NCBI GenBank assembly: GCA_900544615.1
Contig: UQVS01000004.1
Location: 62,001-126,000 of the forward strand
DNA: 64,000 nt
Reading direction: 5' to 3'
Source: an uncultured Oscillibacter sp.
GTDB lineage: Bacteria; Bacillota; Clostridia; Oscillospirales; Oscillospiraceae
Shown: positions 48,286 to 57,682 of the stretch, piece after piece
Numbering within the stretch: position 1 is the stretch's first letter
How the letters are laid out: every line of letters starts with the position of its first letter
Notes under the pieces: model-generated
What the model saw: only the letters and a program-made list of their open reading frames with translations
What the model was told of the DNA's origin: nothing
The model's database searches: none
Translations under genes and position numbers: made by a program

Positions 48286-49806
48286 ATGACCACTTATCAG
48301 AAATTTAAGAAACTGAACATCAGGCACTCTGCTATTGGTTTGGAGCAGAGCGATACCGATGTTACCTACTACTGCACTCCCAGAGATGCCGCGATCATCG
48401 GCTGGGCCGGTGTGGATGGCATCCACTACTGCACCATCCCGGAGTTTGGTGAGATGATTTTTGCGGTCAGTCCCATGAACTTCGGGGATTGTGTTCACCC
48501 CATTGCACACAGCTTCGAGGATCTTCTTCGTCTGTTGCTTTCCTGTGGGAGTATGGATGCACTGGAGCAGTGCTACGCTTGGGATGAGGAGCAGTTTAAG
48601 GCATTTCTGATCGACTGTCCTGCAACAGAGGAGCAACAGTCTGTTTTGGATGTACTTCGGACAGAGTTTAGGCTGGTGCCGTTAGAGGACGCCTTTGCCT
48701 ATGTAAAGAAGCTGCAGGCTGAATTCGACCTATCTCAGATTCCCTATACGGAAGAATACTATGATCCGGATATGAATGCGGCGGCACCTGTTAGGGCAGA
48801 AGAATGGATAGTTACCTATGACGGCGGTTTTTGGAGAAATGAAGGCAACGCAGGCATTGAAATCCCTATCCAAAAATCCTTTTGCTGGGGCGAAGAAAAG
48901 TGGTATATCCCTGCCGTGTATATCTGTGATAAAGGCCTTGTGATCGACTACTGTAAACAGGCTGATCCTGTTCAGGTAAAAGCATTTATTGATAAATGGG
49001 ATTTGCTGAATGAAGGTAACAATCACTATACCAAAGAGCAACAGGAACAAATTGAGCGAGAGCATCCGTTACACACCAGCTTTAAGGGGCGTGTAACTTT
49101 GAATGGGTATAAGCTGCAAAGTGACCACAGCTGCGGATTACCGTGGATTCCGGAAAGCTGTTTGGCTGATGGCTTGCGCCGGGAGACGGAAGCAATACAG
49201 ATTATGGAACACTATGGCCTGGATGTTAGCCTTGCTTGGTATATGCAGCGGTCAAGCTACCGTTGGGGCGAAGTAAACGGTCTGGATATTCAGTCTCTCA
49301 CTGTTCGTATGGAGCGGCAGAGGGAGAATATCGCAGGACAGCATTTTCAGACTCCTACAGTGGGCGAAAGCATTTCCCTGACTCATCCTATGACTGGAAA
49401 GATATATACGTTGACCGTCCATGAGGTGGAGCAACAGGAGTTGCCGGAGCGTGCATTCCATGATCCCAATATGGAATACCCCAGCCATTACCTTGCGATG
49501 AGCTATTCTCTGGAGCCGGACATTTCAGGTCGGGGCTTTATGATTCAGGACTGTACCGAGGGCGACCGTCCAAGGCAGAAAAAGCGTGACCCCGACGAAT
49601 TTGCACCGGTAGCTTTTTGTAATGCGGCAGTAATCGGTGTTATCGGCGGTGCTGACGGCCCCACGTCTGTTATCATGGGACAGAGCGCACCGAAGCTCCA
49701 CGCAGCTTGTTCTTCTCTGCGTTTTGAGCCGATTGTGGACGATGTGGAGTGGCGCGTTGTGTTCAGCGAGAAACTGATGGACGATGTGGATGTGGATTTG
49801 ATTTGA
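48286..49806 (+). CDS. Large hypothetical protein carrying an OadB-like IGGADGPT segment
   Basis: A 506-residue soluble protein with an AAGGAGG site. The first 160 residues are mixed alpha/beta (TTYQKFKKLNIRHSAIGLEQ, VTYYCTPRDAAIIGWAG). A central part resembles DUF-type proteins found as tandem repeats in Clostridia. Near residues 445-470 lies AVIGVIGGADGPTSVIMG, which matches the GGADGPT signature of the beta subunit of sodium-translocating decarboxylases. The protein has no matching membrane helices. The C-terminal end is acidic. Confidence 0.65.
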   Translation: MTTYQKFKKLNIRHSAIGLEQSDTDVTYYCTPRDAAIIGWAGVDGIHYCTIPEFGEMIFAVSPMNFGDCVHPIAHSFEDLLRLLLSCGSMDALEQCYAWDEEQFKAFLIDCPATEEQQSVLDVLRTEFRLVPLEDAFAYVKKLQAEFDLSQIPYTEEYYDPDMNAAAPVRAEEWIVTYDGGFWRNEGNAGIEIPIQKSFCWGEEKWYIPAVYICDKGLVIDYCKQADPVQVKAFIDKWDLLNEGNNHYTKEQQEQIEREHPLHTSFKGRVTLNGYKLQSDHSCGLPWIPESCLADGLRRETEAIQIMEHYGLDVSLAWYMQRSSYRWGEVNGLDIQSLTVRMERQRENIAGQHFQTPTVGESISLTHPMTGKIYTLTVHEVEQQELPERAFHDPNMEYPSHYLAMSYSLEPDISGRGFMIQDCTEGDRPRQKKRDPDEFAPVAFCNAAVIGVIGGADGPTSVIMGQSAPKLHAACSSLRFEPIVDDVEWRVVFSEKLMDDVDVDLI

Positions 49807-49833
49807 AAACAGACCTATAAGTGAGGTGCTTCT

Positions 49834-50817
49834 ATGAAAAATCATTCCAACAGGATACTGACTGTGTTTTTTGCAGTATCGCTTGTAGTCAGCATAAGCC
49901 TATTCCTTGTTCGAGCGGTAGCATTCCCCTTTGAGATTTACGGTGCCGTCGAGATTTGCGCGTTTTATTTTCCTGCCGTACCGTTTCTGTTTCTACAGAT
50001 GCTTTTGTGCAAGGCAGTTCAGAAAAAATGGGTGAAGTTTCTCCCGCTTTTGGTTGTCGCCATCGTGGCAATAGTAGCAGCCGTGGGTTGTGTGGCTGCC
50101 AGCGGCTGGGATACGCTTGGTTACCTTATTTTGCTGTTGCTCTGCATCGGACCTGCTCTTGGCTGCATAATCGGTATTGTGGCAGATTGGCTATGGCGCA
50201 AACGGGATTATGCTGTATCTGCACGGAGTTATGTTTTTATGGCGGCACTCCCACTGCTGGTAGTTGCCGCAGCCATTTTTACAGATTGGCATGGCAATCT
50301 GGGCGCGAGAAGCATGTACGATATTCCTTCTAAAGAATCTGTGATTTCCGCCTTTGAAGAAGGAGCCTATACAGTTGATAACAACGACCTTATCGGCTAT
50401 GACCGTGGTCAGCTGCGCGAAATCTGGGGCGAACCTGACAGTATGCTCTCCGGCTTTTGGGGAGATCGCTGGGAGGTTGATGACAGCACAAATGTGATCG
50501 TATATTATGCTGCCGATGAGAAAATCGAATATGTCAAGATAGATACAGACTCTGCGTATGACAACAACCGGGCTGCAGTCACCATTGATGGTGAAGTTTA
50601 CTATGTTGTTGGCGATCCGATTTATTTTGAGTCCGAAGAGATTGAATCAATGACATTCCTTGAACACGCCGTTCCTTACATCGAAAGCAAACCCGAAGCT
50701 GGGTATTACGACCCTGATTTGGAAATGAAGTATGCAAAGGTGGACGAGGGGATTGTGGTTCTATATATGGACAAATGGTATTTGTGTGTTCCAGCAGATA
50801 CTGCGATATCCGATTGA
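49834..50817 (+). CDS. Multi-helix membrane protein with soluble C-terminal domain
   Basis: A 327-residue protein with about five hydrophobic helices in the first 150 residues (VSISLFLVRAVAF, PFLFLQMLLC, LLVVAIVAIVAAVGC, LILLLLCIGPALGCIIGI and LPLLVVAAAIF). A soluble C-terminal domain follows, acidic and with LREIWGEPDSMLSGFWGDRW. This opening resembles a small-protein SH3/lipocalin-like part found in Clostridia surface proteins. No family is certain. Confidence 0.68.
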   Translation: MKNHSNRILTVFFAVSLVVSISLFLVRAVAFPFEIYGAVEICAFYFPAVPFLFLQMLLCKAVQKKWVKFLPLLVVAIVAIVAAVGCVAASGWDTLGYLILLLLCIGPALGCIIGIVADWLWRKRDYAVSARSYVFMAALPLLVVAAAIFTDWHGNLGARSMYDIPSKESVISAFEEGAYTVDNNDLIGYDRGQLREIWGEPDSMLSGFWGDRWEVDDSTNVIVYYAADEKIEYVKIDTDSAYDNNRAAVTIDGEVYYVVGDPIYFESEEIESMTFLEHAVPYIESKPEAGYYDPDLEMKYAKVDEGIVVLYMDKWYLCVPADTAISD

Positions 50818-50876
50818 ACAAACCACCGGACGATTTGGAAGTAGATTCGCAAGCCGGTTGTAAGGAGGCGAAATAA

Positions 50877-51206
50877 ATGGGAGATGTTATAGGTCCTGTT
50901 ATCCTTGGCATTATCATCAGTATTCTTGGCATATCCAACATGAAGGGCAATATTTCCTCTCTCCACTGGTATCATCGACAGCGGGTTTCACCGGATGACG
51001 TAAAGCCTTTTGGCAAAAAAGTGGGATTAGGCACATTGATTATTGGCATTGCAATTATCGTCTTTGGCCTATTCTCACTGATAACCTACCTAACAGAGAT
51101 TGAAGTCTATACGATTATCGGCGCAACGGTTTTGATTCCTGCGGTGATTGTTGGGCTTGGCCTGAGCCTGTACGCAATTATCAAGTATAACAAGGGATTG
51201 TTTTGA
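50877..51206 (+). CDS. Small membrane protein (109 residues)
   Basis: Three hydrophobic segments (about 3-20, 45-66, 72-95) around a basic loop (SLHWYHRQRVSPDDVKPFGKK). An AAGGAGG site lies upstream. It lies between the previous membrane protein and the YdcF-like gene. Confidence 0.68.
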   Translation: MGDVIGPVILGIIISILGISNMKGNISSLHWYHRQRVSPDDVKPFGKKVGLGTLIIGIAIIVFGLFSLITYLTEIEVYTIIGATVLIPAVIVGLGLSLYAIIKYNKGLF

Positions 51207-51239
51207 AACGCTGCTAAGGCGAGAAATATGAGGTGCTAT

Positions 51240-51938
51240 ATGAAAAAAAGAATATGGAAGCGCCTTTTCATCGTGCTGCTCTGTCTTGCCTTGGTTGGAG
51301 GTATCACCGTTCTGGGTATCAATGGCCATATGAAGAAAAGCACATCAGGCCAAATTCTTTCCCCCGAAGATGCTGCCGCACTGACGGATGTTGACTGCAT
51401 CCTTGTGTTGGGCTGCTATGTCCATGATAGCGGACGCCCCAGCGATATGCTTGCAGATCGACTCCACAGAGGCATTGAACTGTACCAGTCCGGTGCAGCG
51501 CCGAAGCTGCTCATGAGCGGCGACCACGGCCAGAAGGACTACAACGAGGTCAAGGCCATGAAACTGGAGGCCATGGGAAAAGGCATCCCCTCTGAGAATA
51601 TCTTCATGGATCACGCTGGCTTCTCTACATACGAAAGCATCTTCCGGGCAAGAGATGTATTTGCCGCTGACAAGATCATCATTGTCACGCAGAAATACCA
51701 CCTCTACCGTGCGCTCCATATTGCCAATGCCCTTGGCGTGGAGGCATATGGTGTTGCCGCAGACTATCATACCTATGTGGGACAGGCATACCGTGAACTG
51801 CGCGAGATCCTTGCTCGTAACAAGGATTTTGCGACGAGTATCCTGAAACCGGAGCCGACCTATCTGGGCGATGTGATTCCGGTCAGCGGTGACGGTGATC
51901 TGACAAACGACGAGGATATGGAACCAGTGCTCTCATAG
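51240..51938 (+). CDS. YdcF/SanA-like DUF218 membrane protein
   Basis: A 232-residue protein; start at 51240 (MKKRIWKRLF). One N-terminal helix is followed by the DUF218 domain with CILVLGCYV, GIELYQSGAAPKLLMSGDHG, YNEVKAMKLEAMGKGIPSENIFMDHAGFST (in parts) and IIIVTQKYHLYRALHIANALG. These proteins are associated with envelope barrier functions (SanA/ElyC-like). The AdoMet-like fold is typical of YdcF. Good RBS GAGGTG. Confidence 0.86.
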   Translation: MKKRIWKRLFIVLLCLALVGGITVLGINGHMKKSTSGQILSPEDAAALTDVDCILVLGCYVHDSGRPSDMLADRLHRGIELYQSGAAPKLLMSGDHGQKDYNEVKAMKLEAMGKGIPSENIFMDHAGFSTYESIFRARDVFAADKIIIVTQKYHLYRALHIANALGVEAYGVAADYHTYVGQAYRELREILARNKDFATSILKPEPTYLGDVIPVSGDGDLTNDEDMEPVLS

Positions 51939-52061
51939 GGCAAAATGCCGTGATTCTCGTATTCCGAGAGTGATTCTGAGTCTATTGGGTGGCTTTCTCA
52001 CTACCACAATCTTAGAATAAAGACACAGAAAGCAAACCACCCATCCAAAGGAGGACTCAAT

Positions 52062-53360
52062 ATGGAAAAGAAAACTATCGGCGGCTTTATCGCCGCATTA
52101 CGAAAAGCAAACGGCATGACGCAAAAGGATTTGGCGGAGCGTCTGAATGTATCTGATAAGACTGTCAGCCGTTGGGAGCGGGACGATGGTGCGCCGGATC
52201 TGGCTGCAATCCCTGCTATCGCGGAAATCTTTGGCGTTACCTGTGATGAGCTGTTTCGGGGTGAGCGGAAGTCACCTGAAGAACGTACCGTGGTTTCAAA
52301 GGAGAATGAGACCACCCCAAAAGGTGAGAAACAGCGCCAGCGTCTATTGAAATCCACGCTATCTCAATATAAGAACCACACCTACATTGCAATGGGTATT
52401 ACTGTGGTCGGCATGATCGTTGCGCTGGTCTGTAATCTGGCTTTCCTGAAAGCCATTCTTGGCTTCTTTTTGGGTGCGATCTTCTTTGCGGCCAGTATCG
52501 TTTGCCAAGCTGTGTTCGTGAACAAAGCGTTTTTCAGCGTGGAAGATGCGGGTCTGGATGCAGACATCCTTTCTGACTTCAAGCGAAAAGTCATCGGCCT
52601 TGCAGAGAAATCCATTGGATTGACGGTAGCGTTTATCGGCTTCACATTCCCCTTGATTTTAGTCGATGCCTATATGGGACTCGGCTCTGACAGCCTGCTG
52701 ATCTGGGGCGCGATGGGCGCTGCGGCATTTCTACTGATCTATGCTATTGTGCTTTATTTCCTCAATGCGTCCCTTCTGAAAAAAGGAACATATAGTTTGC
52801 CCGAGAGGGAGTCAACCATTTATCAGCATAACCATAAGCTGAAACGCACCTGCGCCATTGTACTTGCCGTAGTACTGACAGTTACTTTCATTGGTCATCA
52901 ATTTGCTACGTCCATTTGGGGCCCGTATAGCATTATGGAAGGCACCACATTCGAGGACTACGACAGCTTCATTGAATATATGGAGCAGGATGTCCCTGCC
53001 AATCCCTCATACAATGCCAGCCTTAAAGAATCAGCAGCCGTTCCTGCACCCGAAGAACAGATAGGAACGCCGACTTATTATGATGAGTATGGCAATGAGA
53101 TTAGTGAGGAAGAAGCCCTGAAGAGCCGACTGAAAGATAAGAACGGCAATGTGGTCTGCGAATATATCAGTCGCAGAAGTGTAGTTTCCCTTCGATACAC
53201 TCCCAAGGATGGAACGATTTTGCCGATTACTGTATGTACGGAAGAGGATCTTCAAGAGGCTCGGCAAGTCGCTGCTGTCCGTCATGTGATTTTCGGAGCA
53301 GCTTATTGCATTGAGTGCCTCGCAGTTGTGTTGGTCTATTTCAAAAAAAGAGCAAAGTAA
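52062..53360 (+). CDS. Xre-HTH regulator fused to a membrane domain
   Basis: A 432-residue protein. Residues 1-70 are a typical HTH_3 (FIAALRKANGMTQKDLAERL, then VSDKTVSRWERDDGAPDL). After a polar linker, four to five hydrophobic helices (about 108-160, 190-235, 265-285 and 405-423) follow, with a soluble extracytoplasmic-type stretch rich in Asp/Glu between them. Such HTH-membrane fusions are common in Clostridia and may act as one-component envelope sensors. Site AAAGGAGG. It ends before a strong terminator. Confidence 0.82.
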   Translation: MEKKTIGGFIAALRKANGMTQKDLAERLNVSDKTVSRWERDDGAPDLAAIPAIAEIFGVTCDELFRGERKSPEERTVVSKENETTPKGEKQRQRLLKSTLSQYKNHTYIAMGITVVGMIVALVCNLAFLKAILGFFLGAIFFAASIVCQAVFVNKAFFSVEDAGLDADILSDFKRKVIGLAEKSIGLTVAFIGFTFPLILVDAYMGLGSDSLLIWGAMGAAAFLLIYAIVLYFLNASLLKKGTYSLPERESTIYQHNHKLKRTCAIVLAVVLTVTFIGHQFATSIWGPYSIMEGTTFEDYDSFIEYMEQDVPANPSYNASLKESAAVPAPEEQIGTPTYYDEYGNEISEEEALKSRLKDKNGNVVCEYISRRSVVSLRYTPKDGTILPITVCTEEDLQEARQVAAVRHVIFGAAYCIECLAVVLVYFKKRAK

Positions 53361-53364
53361 AATC

Positions 53365-53398
53365 AAGCCCACAGGAACTACGATGATCCTGTGGGCTT
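53365..53398. terminator. Bidirectional terminator
   Basis: Perfect 12-bp arms aagcccacagga / tcctgtgggctt with a 10-nt loop between two convergent transcripts. Confidence 0.75.
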
Positions 53399-53407
53399 GA
53401 CTATTGT

Positions 53408-53650
53408 TTATGGAGTGTACGGAACAGGGGGTGCAGGAGGTGAACTGTCAAACAAGAAGACAAGGCTTACCATGAACAGAAGGTATAGGACGCACAGTAC
53501 GACCACTGAAATGAGAATCGCCTTCAATCCGGCTGAAAGTTGCTTCTGTCTATGAGCGATTACTAAAGCCACAACAGCAGCGAAAAGTGCAATCAAAACA
53601 AACACGACAAAAGCAGGATGAAGAATGAAATCAAATAACATATTTCCCAT
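53408..53650 (-). CDS. Two-helix membrane protein (80 residues)
   Basis: I use the ATG at 53650 (MGNMLFDFILHP), which has AAGGAGGT at 7 nt; an upstream ATG is too close to that site. It has helices at about 7-28 and 44-66 and a proline-rich end (SPPAPPVPYTP). It is the last gene of the second ECF sigma operon. Confidence 0.68.
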   Translation of the reverse strand: MGNMLFDFILHPAFVVFVLIALFAAVVALVIAHRQKQLSAGLKAILISVVVLCVLYLLFMVSLVFLFDSSPPAPPVPYTP

Positions 53651-53662
53651 AAACATACCTCC

Positions 53663-55043
53663 TTATGTTGTTTTGTCGAATAGATTTGCCAACTCACTGT
53701 AGGCATCTTCGCTTATTTCATAGACGAGTACATCATCCCTGCTTGTAATCTGGCCCTCCTCCAGAATCTTCTCAATCACGCTATTAGGTCCAATTTCAAT
53801 CAAATACCATGCGCTTTCCGTTTCGACGATTAAATAGTTGCTGGTATCTTCGTAGTGAGCCTCACCAGTGGTATCCGCATAGTGGACGGAGAGGGTAAAA
53901 TAGTCGGAAAGTTGGAAATTCTCCAAAGAAAAGGGGTACTCTTCAAGATAATGCAACTCATGGATGCCAGTAACGGTATTAAGCAGAAAGTCAGGCGCAT
54001 CAAATTCGCCGGTTGCCACTCCTTGCCCATCTTCTACAACAGTAATAGCAACGAGGTCTGGCTCCATTTCCTTTTCCAACTGCTCCAGATACAGGTCGCC
54101 TGCGGCATTGGTCAGCATACTGTAATCGGATTCGGATGCAATGGTGTAGAGTGTGGGATTGAAGTCCACGACGGTGATTTCATCTTCCAAACGCTTGCCG
54201 TTCAAAGTAACGCGAAGCTGCGGGGCAGCTTTCTTGGAAGTGGTCATAACACAGTACAGACCATCCTGATCATTAGTGCCCTCCAGTTCCAGCTTGAAAG
54301 CCGTACTGAACAACCCTGTGGAATAACCAAAGCCACGGCGATCTACATCGCCACCACCCGGAACATAAATCAAATAGTAATAGTCTGTGGTTTCACTATT
54401 CGGATTGAATCGGTAGGTATATCGGAGCGCGTATACATGGTCGGTTCTGGGGGTTAATTTCTCCCAACCAATTCCGCACATACTCCTTGGTGCTTTCGGG
54501 AAGTTCCTGATCAGCATAATATTCATCGAAGGAGACTTCCCGTAGGCTGGAGGAACCTCCACCAGAGGCTGCAGAGAAGCTGAGTCCCAACACCAGAAGT
54601 AAAACAACAGGAACTATAATAATGGCCGCCAGGATCTTCCACAGGGTTTTATCCTTGGGCTGCACGGGTGTAACGATATCTTCCTGCACAGTCGGAAGTG
54701 GCTGCGCACATTTCGGGCATACAGTCCAATCCGGCTCTACGGGAGCAGAGCAGTTCGGGCAGCTCGGCTTGAGCTTTGCGCCGCATTTGGGGCATACCAC
54801 ATATTGCTCTGTGACCGTGGCAGCGCAGCGTGGACATTTCAGATTGGAATAGTTGCCCCGCACAAGCAGATAAATGATAAAGCCGATCAGTGAGGGGGCT
54901 AAAATTGCGATCAGTGTCCACAGAGCCGCATTCATCCCACGCCTTTTAGCATCCCGATAGACATAGACACCAATCAGGAGAGGGAGCAACGCAACTATAA
55001 TCATGAGCATAAACAGCGGGATTGCAATAACAACATTACTCAT
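53663..55043 (-). pseudogene. Zinc-ribbon membrane protein gene interrupted by a frameshift
   Basis: The start at 55043 (MSNVVIAIPLF) has AAAAGGAGGTG. Two membrane helices (about 5-27, 38-58) are followed by two zinc ribbons (CPRC..CPKCGAK, CPNC..CPKCAQ), another helix (about 130-150), and SFDEYYADQELPESTKEYVRNWL. The frame then runs to a stop at 54396. The rest of the protein (EKLTPRTDHVYALRYTYRF onward, to the stop at 53663) is in the next frame. Total length 1381 nt is one more than a multiple of three. An extra G in the run near 54462-54465 would explain it. It could be a sequencing error. Confidence 0.72.
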
Positions 55044-55314
55044 GGATAACACCTCCTTTTTTAGTAACAACAACGGCCAGAACACTGCCTCCGGTAGCGG
55101 AGAACAGGACATAGGCCAGACACAATGCAGTGATCCACGGATAGTCCTCCAGCACAAGGAAACCGAGCATCGCCGCTGCGATCAGCAGAAGGGTTCCTGC
55201 AACAGCAACCAATGCCGTCTGCCAACGGAGCCTGCGCCGTTCCAGTTCAGCACGGAGCATATTTTCATTCAGTACGGGCGGCTTGTGCTGCTCAAAATTG
55301 TAAATCTGATTCAC
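55036..55314 (-). CDS. Small membrane protein of the ECF operon
   Basis: About 92 residues with a GTG start at 55314 (a TTG two codons upstream is possible). Two helices (about 34-58 and 64-85, ALVAVAGTLLLIAAAML and LCLAYVLFSATGGSVLAVVV) end in a basic tail. It overlaps the sigma gene by 23 nt, the position of an anti-sigma factor, but no anti-sigma motif is visible. Confidence 0.68.
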   Translation of the reverse strand: MNQIYNFEQHKPPVLNENMLRAELERRRLRWQTALVAVAGTLLLIAAAMLGFLVLEDYPWITALCLAYVLFSATGGSVLAVVVTKKGGVIHE

Positions 55315-55786
55315 GGCCAAGCACCTCCTTCAATAGTTTTCTTGCTTTGCTTAATCGGGATTTCACGGTTCCCTCCGGGATGCCCAGCACCTGTGCGGTG
55401 GCTGCAATGTCCATTTCCTCAAAGTAAAACAGGATTACAGCCAGTCGGAGCTTTTCTGGTAATCCGTCAACGGCCTCATAGAGTGGTCCGTAGTCCGGAT
55501 TTTCCGGTGCCGGGACTGATTGCAGAAGTGCATCCTTTTCCTCGTTCGTCTGGAAATTCAGCAAGGGACTTCGTGCAATACGCCGCAGGGTGTTGCGGTA
55601 TGTATTGACACAGATCTTCGTCAGCCATGGCTCAAACTCTCGGCTTGGGTCGTACTGCGATATGCTCTTGACTACCCGGAGCCATGTGTCTTGGTATAGA
55701 TCGTCTGCCTCAAAGGTGCTGGCGCAGAGAGACAGGCAAAGCCCATACAGCCGTTTTCCGTATTGCCTAATGTATTGATCGATCAA
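55292..55786 (-). CDS. ECF-type RNA polymerase sigma factor
   Basis: 164 residues starting at a TTG at 55786, which is well placed after AGGGGGTG; the GTG at 55807 overlaps that site. Region 2 (LYGLCLSLCASTFEADDLYQDTWLRVVKSI) and region 4 (LPEKLRLAVILFYFEEMDIAATAQVL, IPEGTVKSRLSKARKLLKE) are clear (shown in parts in the chain). It heads the minus-strand operon. It is related to, but distinct from, the ECF factor at 38378. Confidence 0.9.
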   Translation of the reverse strand: MIDQYIRQYGKRLYGLCLSLCASTFEADDLYQDTWLRVVKSISQYDPSREFEPWLTKICVNTYRNTLRRIARSPLLNFQTNEEKDALLQSVPAPENPDYGPLYEAVDGLPEKLRLAVILFYFEEMDIAATAQVLGIPEGTVKSRLSKARKLLKEVLGRESDLQF

Positions 55787-55854
55787 GCTCTCCGCACCCC
55801 CTTTCACTTACATATACAACGACGAAGGTCGATTGGTTCACTATTTCTGAAATA

Positions 55855-55896
55855 ATTATAGCATATATTATTGAAAATGGTGAATTGCTCACCATT
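55855..55896 (-). promoter_or_regulatory. Promoter/operator of the minus-strand ECF operon
   Basis: Minus-strand TATAAT (reverse of 55855-55860) is preceded 18 nt upstream by TTCACC, which lies in a perfect inverted repeat aatggtga / tcaccatt (55876-55883, 55889-55896). A regulator bound there would cover the -35 region. The divergent + strand gene at 55974 could share the site. Confidence 0.5.
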
Positions 55897-55973
55897 GGGA
55901 ACTTTTGGCCGTTTTTTTGCGTCTATATATACAAAGGCTTTATGCCTGATACAAGAAAAAGGAGGCTGCTGGC

Positions 55974-57668
55974 ATGAAGCAGAAAAAGAAATGGATGATT
56001 CCTCTTTGTGTGATTGGAGGACTGCTTTTGGTTTGTGCAGGCCTCCTTTGGTATATGGTCAGTCATTCTCTGGATTTCTCGGTGGGTCGCTGTTTGGTGG
56101 CGGAGAATGGATCGTATATGTTCATCGACGGCAACTCGCCCATTGTCATGAGTAACCGCAAGGACAAAGAAGGTATGTTCGCTGGCTTGGAGACGGGCGA
56201 TAAGATCCTGCTTCTTCACGACGGCATTCAGGAGTCCTATCCGGGCGGCACCGGCGCGTATTGGTATATGAAGCTGGAAGACGGCACGCAGGCCGACATC
56301 CCTGAGCAAGTTATGGAAGAACTTGCGGAGCTGGGTTGGACCATAGTTGCCAATGAAGCAGATCCCAATGTTGTAGCCCCCGCGCCGGAAGCATACGCTT
56401 TTGATGTACAATACATCCGCACAGACGGTTACTCTGATGACCGAAGCTATCCTTACCATGCCGTGATCAGTTCCAAAGCAGAGCTGGAGGCCTACTATGA
56501 GGCATACAAGGATATCTATGACTTGGAGAGAAGAGAAGTAGTTTACTCCGATACCTCCATCGGTTTTCTGGATGCCTGTGACAAGTATGATGATGCCTAT
56601 TTTGAACGGCAGAATCTGGTGCTGATCGTGCTGCAGGAAGGCAGCGGCTCTATCCGCCATGAGATCACGGATGTGCGTCGCCACCGCTTGGAGGATGGCG
56701 CATCGGATGGCTGGGCCATTACGATTGACAGCAAGGCACCGGAAGTTGTGACTGATGACATGGCTCAGTGGCATCTGTTCCTTGAAGTGCAGATGGGCGA
56801 TGTAATCAAACCCACCGATAAGGTGTGGGTCAACGGGGTATTGAGCGAGCGTGCACCTGCAGTGTCCGGTCTGGTGGGCATCAGCCGCACCCCGGCAACA
56901 TACGCCTATCAGGACCACTGGGGCGTGAAGCTGACCGCAAAGAATATCACCCCGTCCGGCTTGACCATTGTTTGTACGCAGCAGGACGGCGAGCCTACAG
57001 GTGAATTGAATACCGGCAGCTATTATGGCCTCGAGGTTCTCCGGGATGGCGAATGGGTCGCAGTTGAGCTGCTTCCCATGGAGGGTGAGCTTGCCTGGAC
57101 GTCAGAAGCATGGATGATCCCTGCAAACGAGGATACCGAATGGGATGTGAACTGGAGCCGCCTGTACGGAGAACTTCCTGCCGGCAGCTACCGGATCAGC
57201 AAGTCGATCATGGATTTCCGCGGCACCGGTGATTTTGATAAGGAAACCTATTATGCAGGCTTTGACATCGTAGATAGCACCACAGCAAACAGTATCGCCT
57301 ATGAATACGACGGATTTGGCGTCAGTATCCCCCTCCTGTCCGGGTGGGAATATATGATTGAGGAATACAGCGCCGATGGCATGAGCTACGGTGTTAGCTT
57401 CCGTCCCTCTGATGAAGATGGATGGATCGACTTCCACTACTGGCCTACATTCGGTGTCTGCGGTACCGGATTGGAAACCAAAGAATTCGGAAATGGCACC
57501 ATGGGCACTTACGACGGCGGTAAGATCTGGAACTATATCAGCTATCCGGCCAGCAAGGGTAATTTTGTGGCAACGACTCATGGCGTGGCCGACTGGTGGG
57601 ACAGCTACGGCGACGAGGTCTTGGGAATCATAACAGCAGCTATCTGCACAGATACCATCGTGGACTAA
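55974..57668 (+). CDS. Membrane-anchored protein with Big-type Ig-like domain
   Basis: A 564-residue protein. The N-terminal helix (about 7-28) anchors an outer beta-rich chain. From about 320 to 430 it holds a bacterial Ig-like domain (WGVKLTAKNITPSGLTIVC, GLEVLRDGEWVAVE, LPAGSYRISKSIMDF), the kind called Big_14. The last about 110 residues form another beta domain (YEYDGFGVSIPLLSGWEYMI). It is the first gene of the + strand run and lies 15 nt before the serpin gene. A surface protein is likely; the ligand is unknown. Confidence 0.75.
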   Translation: MKQKKKWMIPLCVIGGLLLVCAGLLWYMVSHSLDFSVGRCLVAENGSYMFIDGNSPIVMSNRKDKEGMFAGLETGDKILLLHDGIQESYPGGTGAYWYMKLEDGTQADIPEQVMEELAELGWTIVANEADPNVVAPAPEAYAFDVQYIRTDGYSDDRSYPYHAVISSKAELEAYYEAYKDIYDLERREVVYSDTSIGFLDACDKYDDAYFERQNLVLIVLQEGSGSIRHEITDVRRHRLEDGASDGWAITIDSKAPEVVTDDMAQWHLFLEVQMGDVIKPTDKVWVNGVLSERAPAVSGLVGISRTPATYAYQDHWGVKLTAKNITPSGLTIVCTQQDGEPTGELNTGSYYGLEVLRDGEWVAVELLPMEGELAWTSEAWMIPANEDTEWDVNWSRLYGELPAGSYRISKSIMDFRGTGDFDKETYYAGFDIVDSTTANSIAYEYDGFGVSIPLLSGWEYMIEEYSADGMSYGVSFRPSDEDGWIDFHYWPTFGVCGTGLETKEFGNGTMGTYDGGKIWNYISYPASKGNFVATTHGVADWWDSYGDEVLGIITAAICTDTIVD

Positions 57669-57682
57669 GGAGGAAATGCAGC

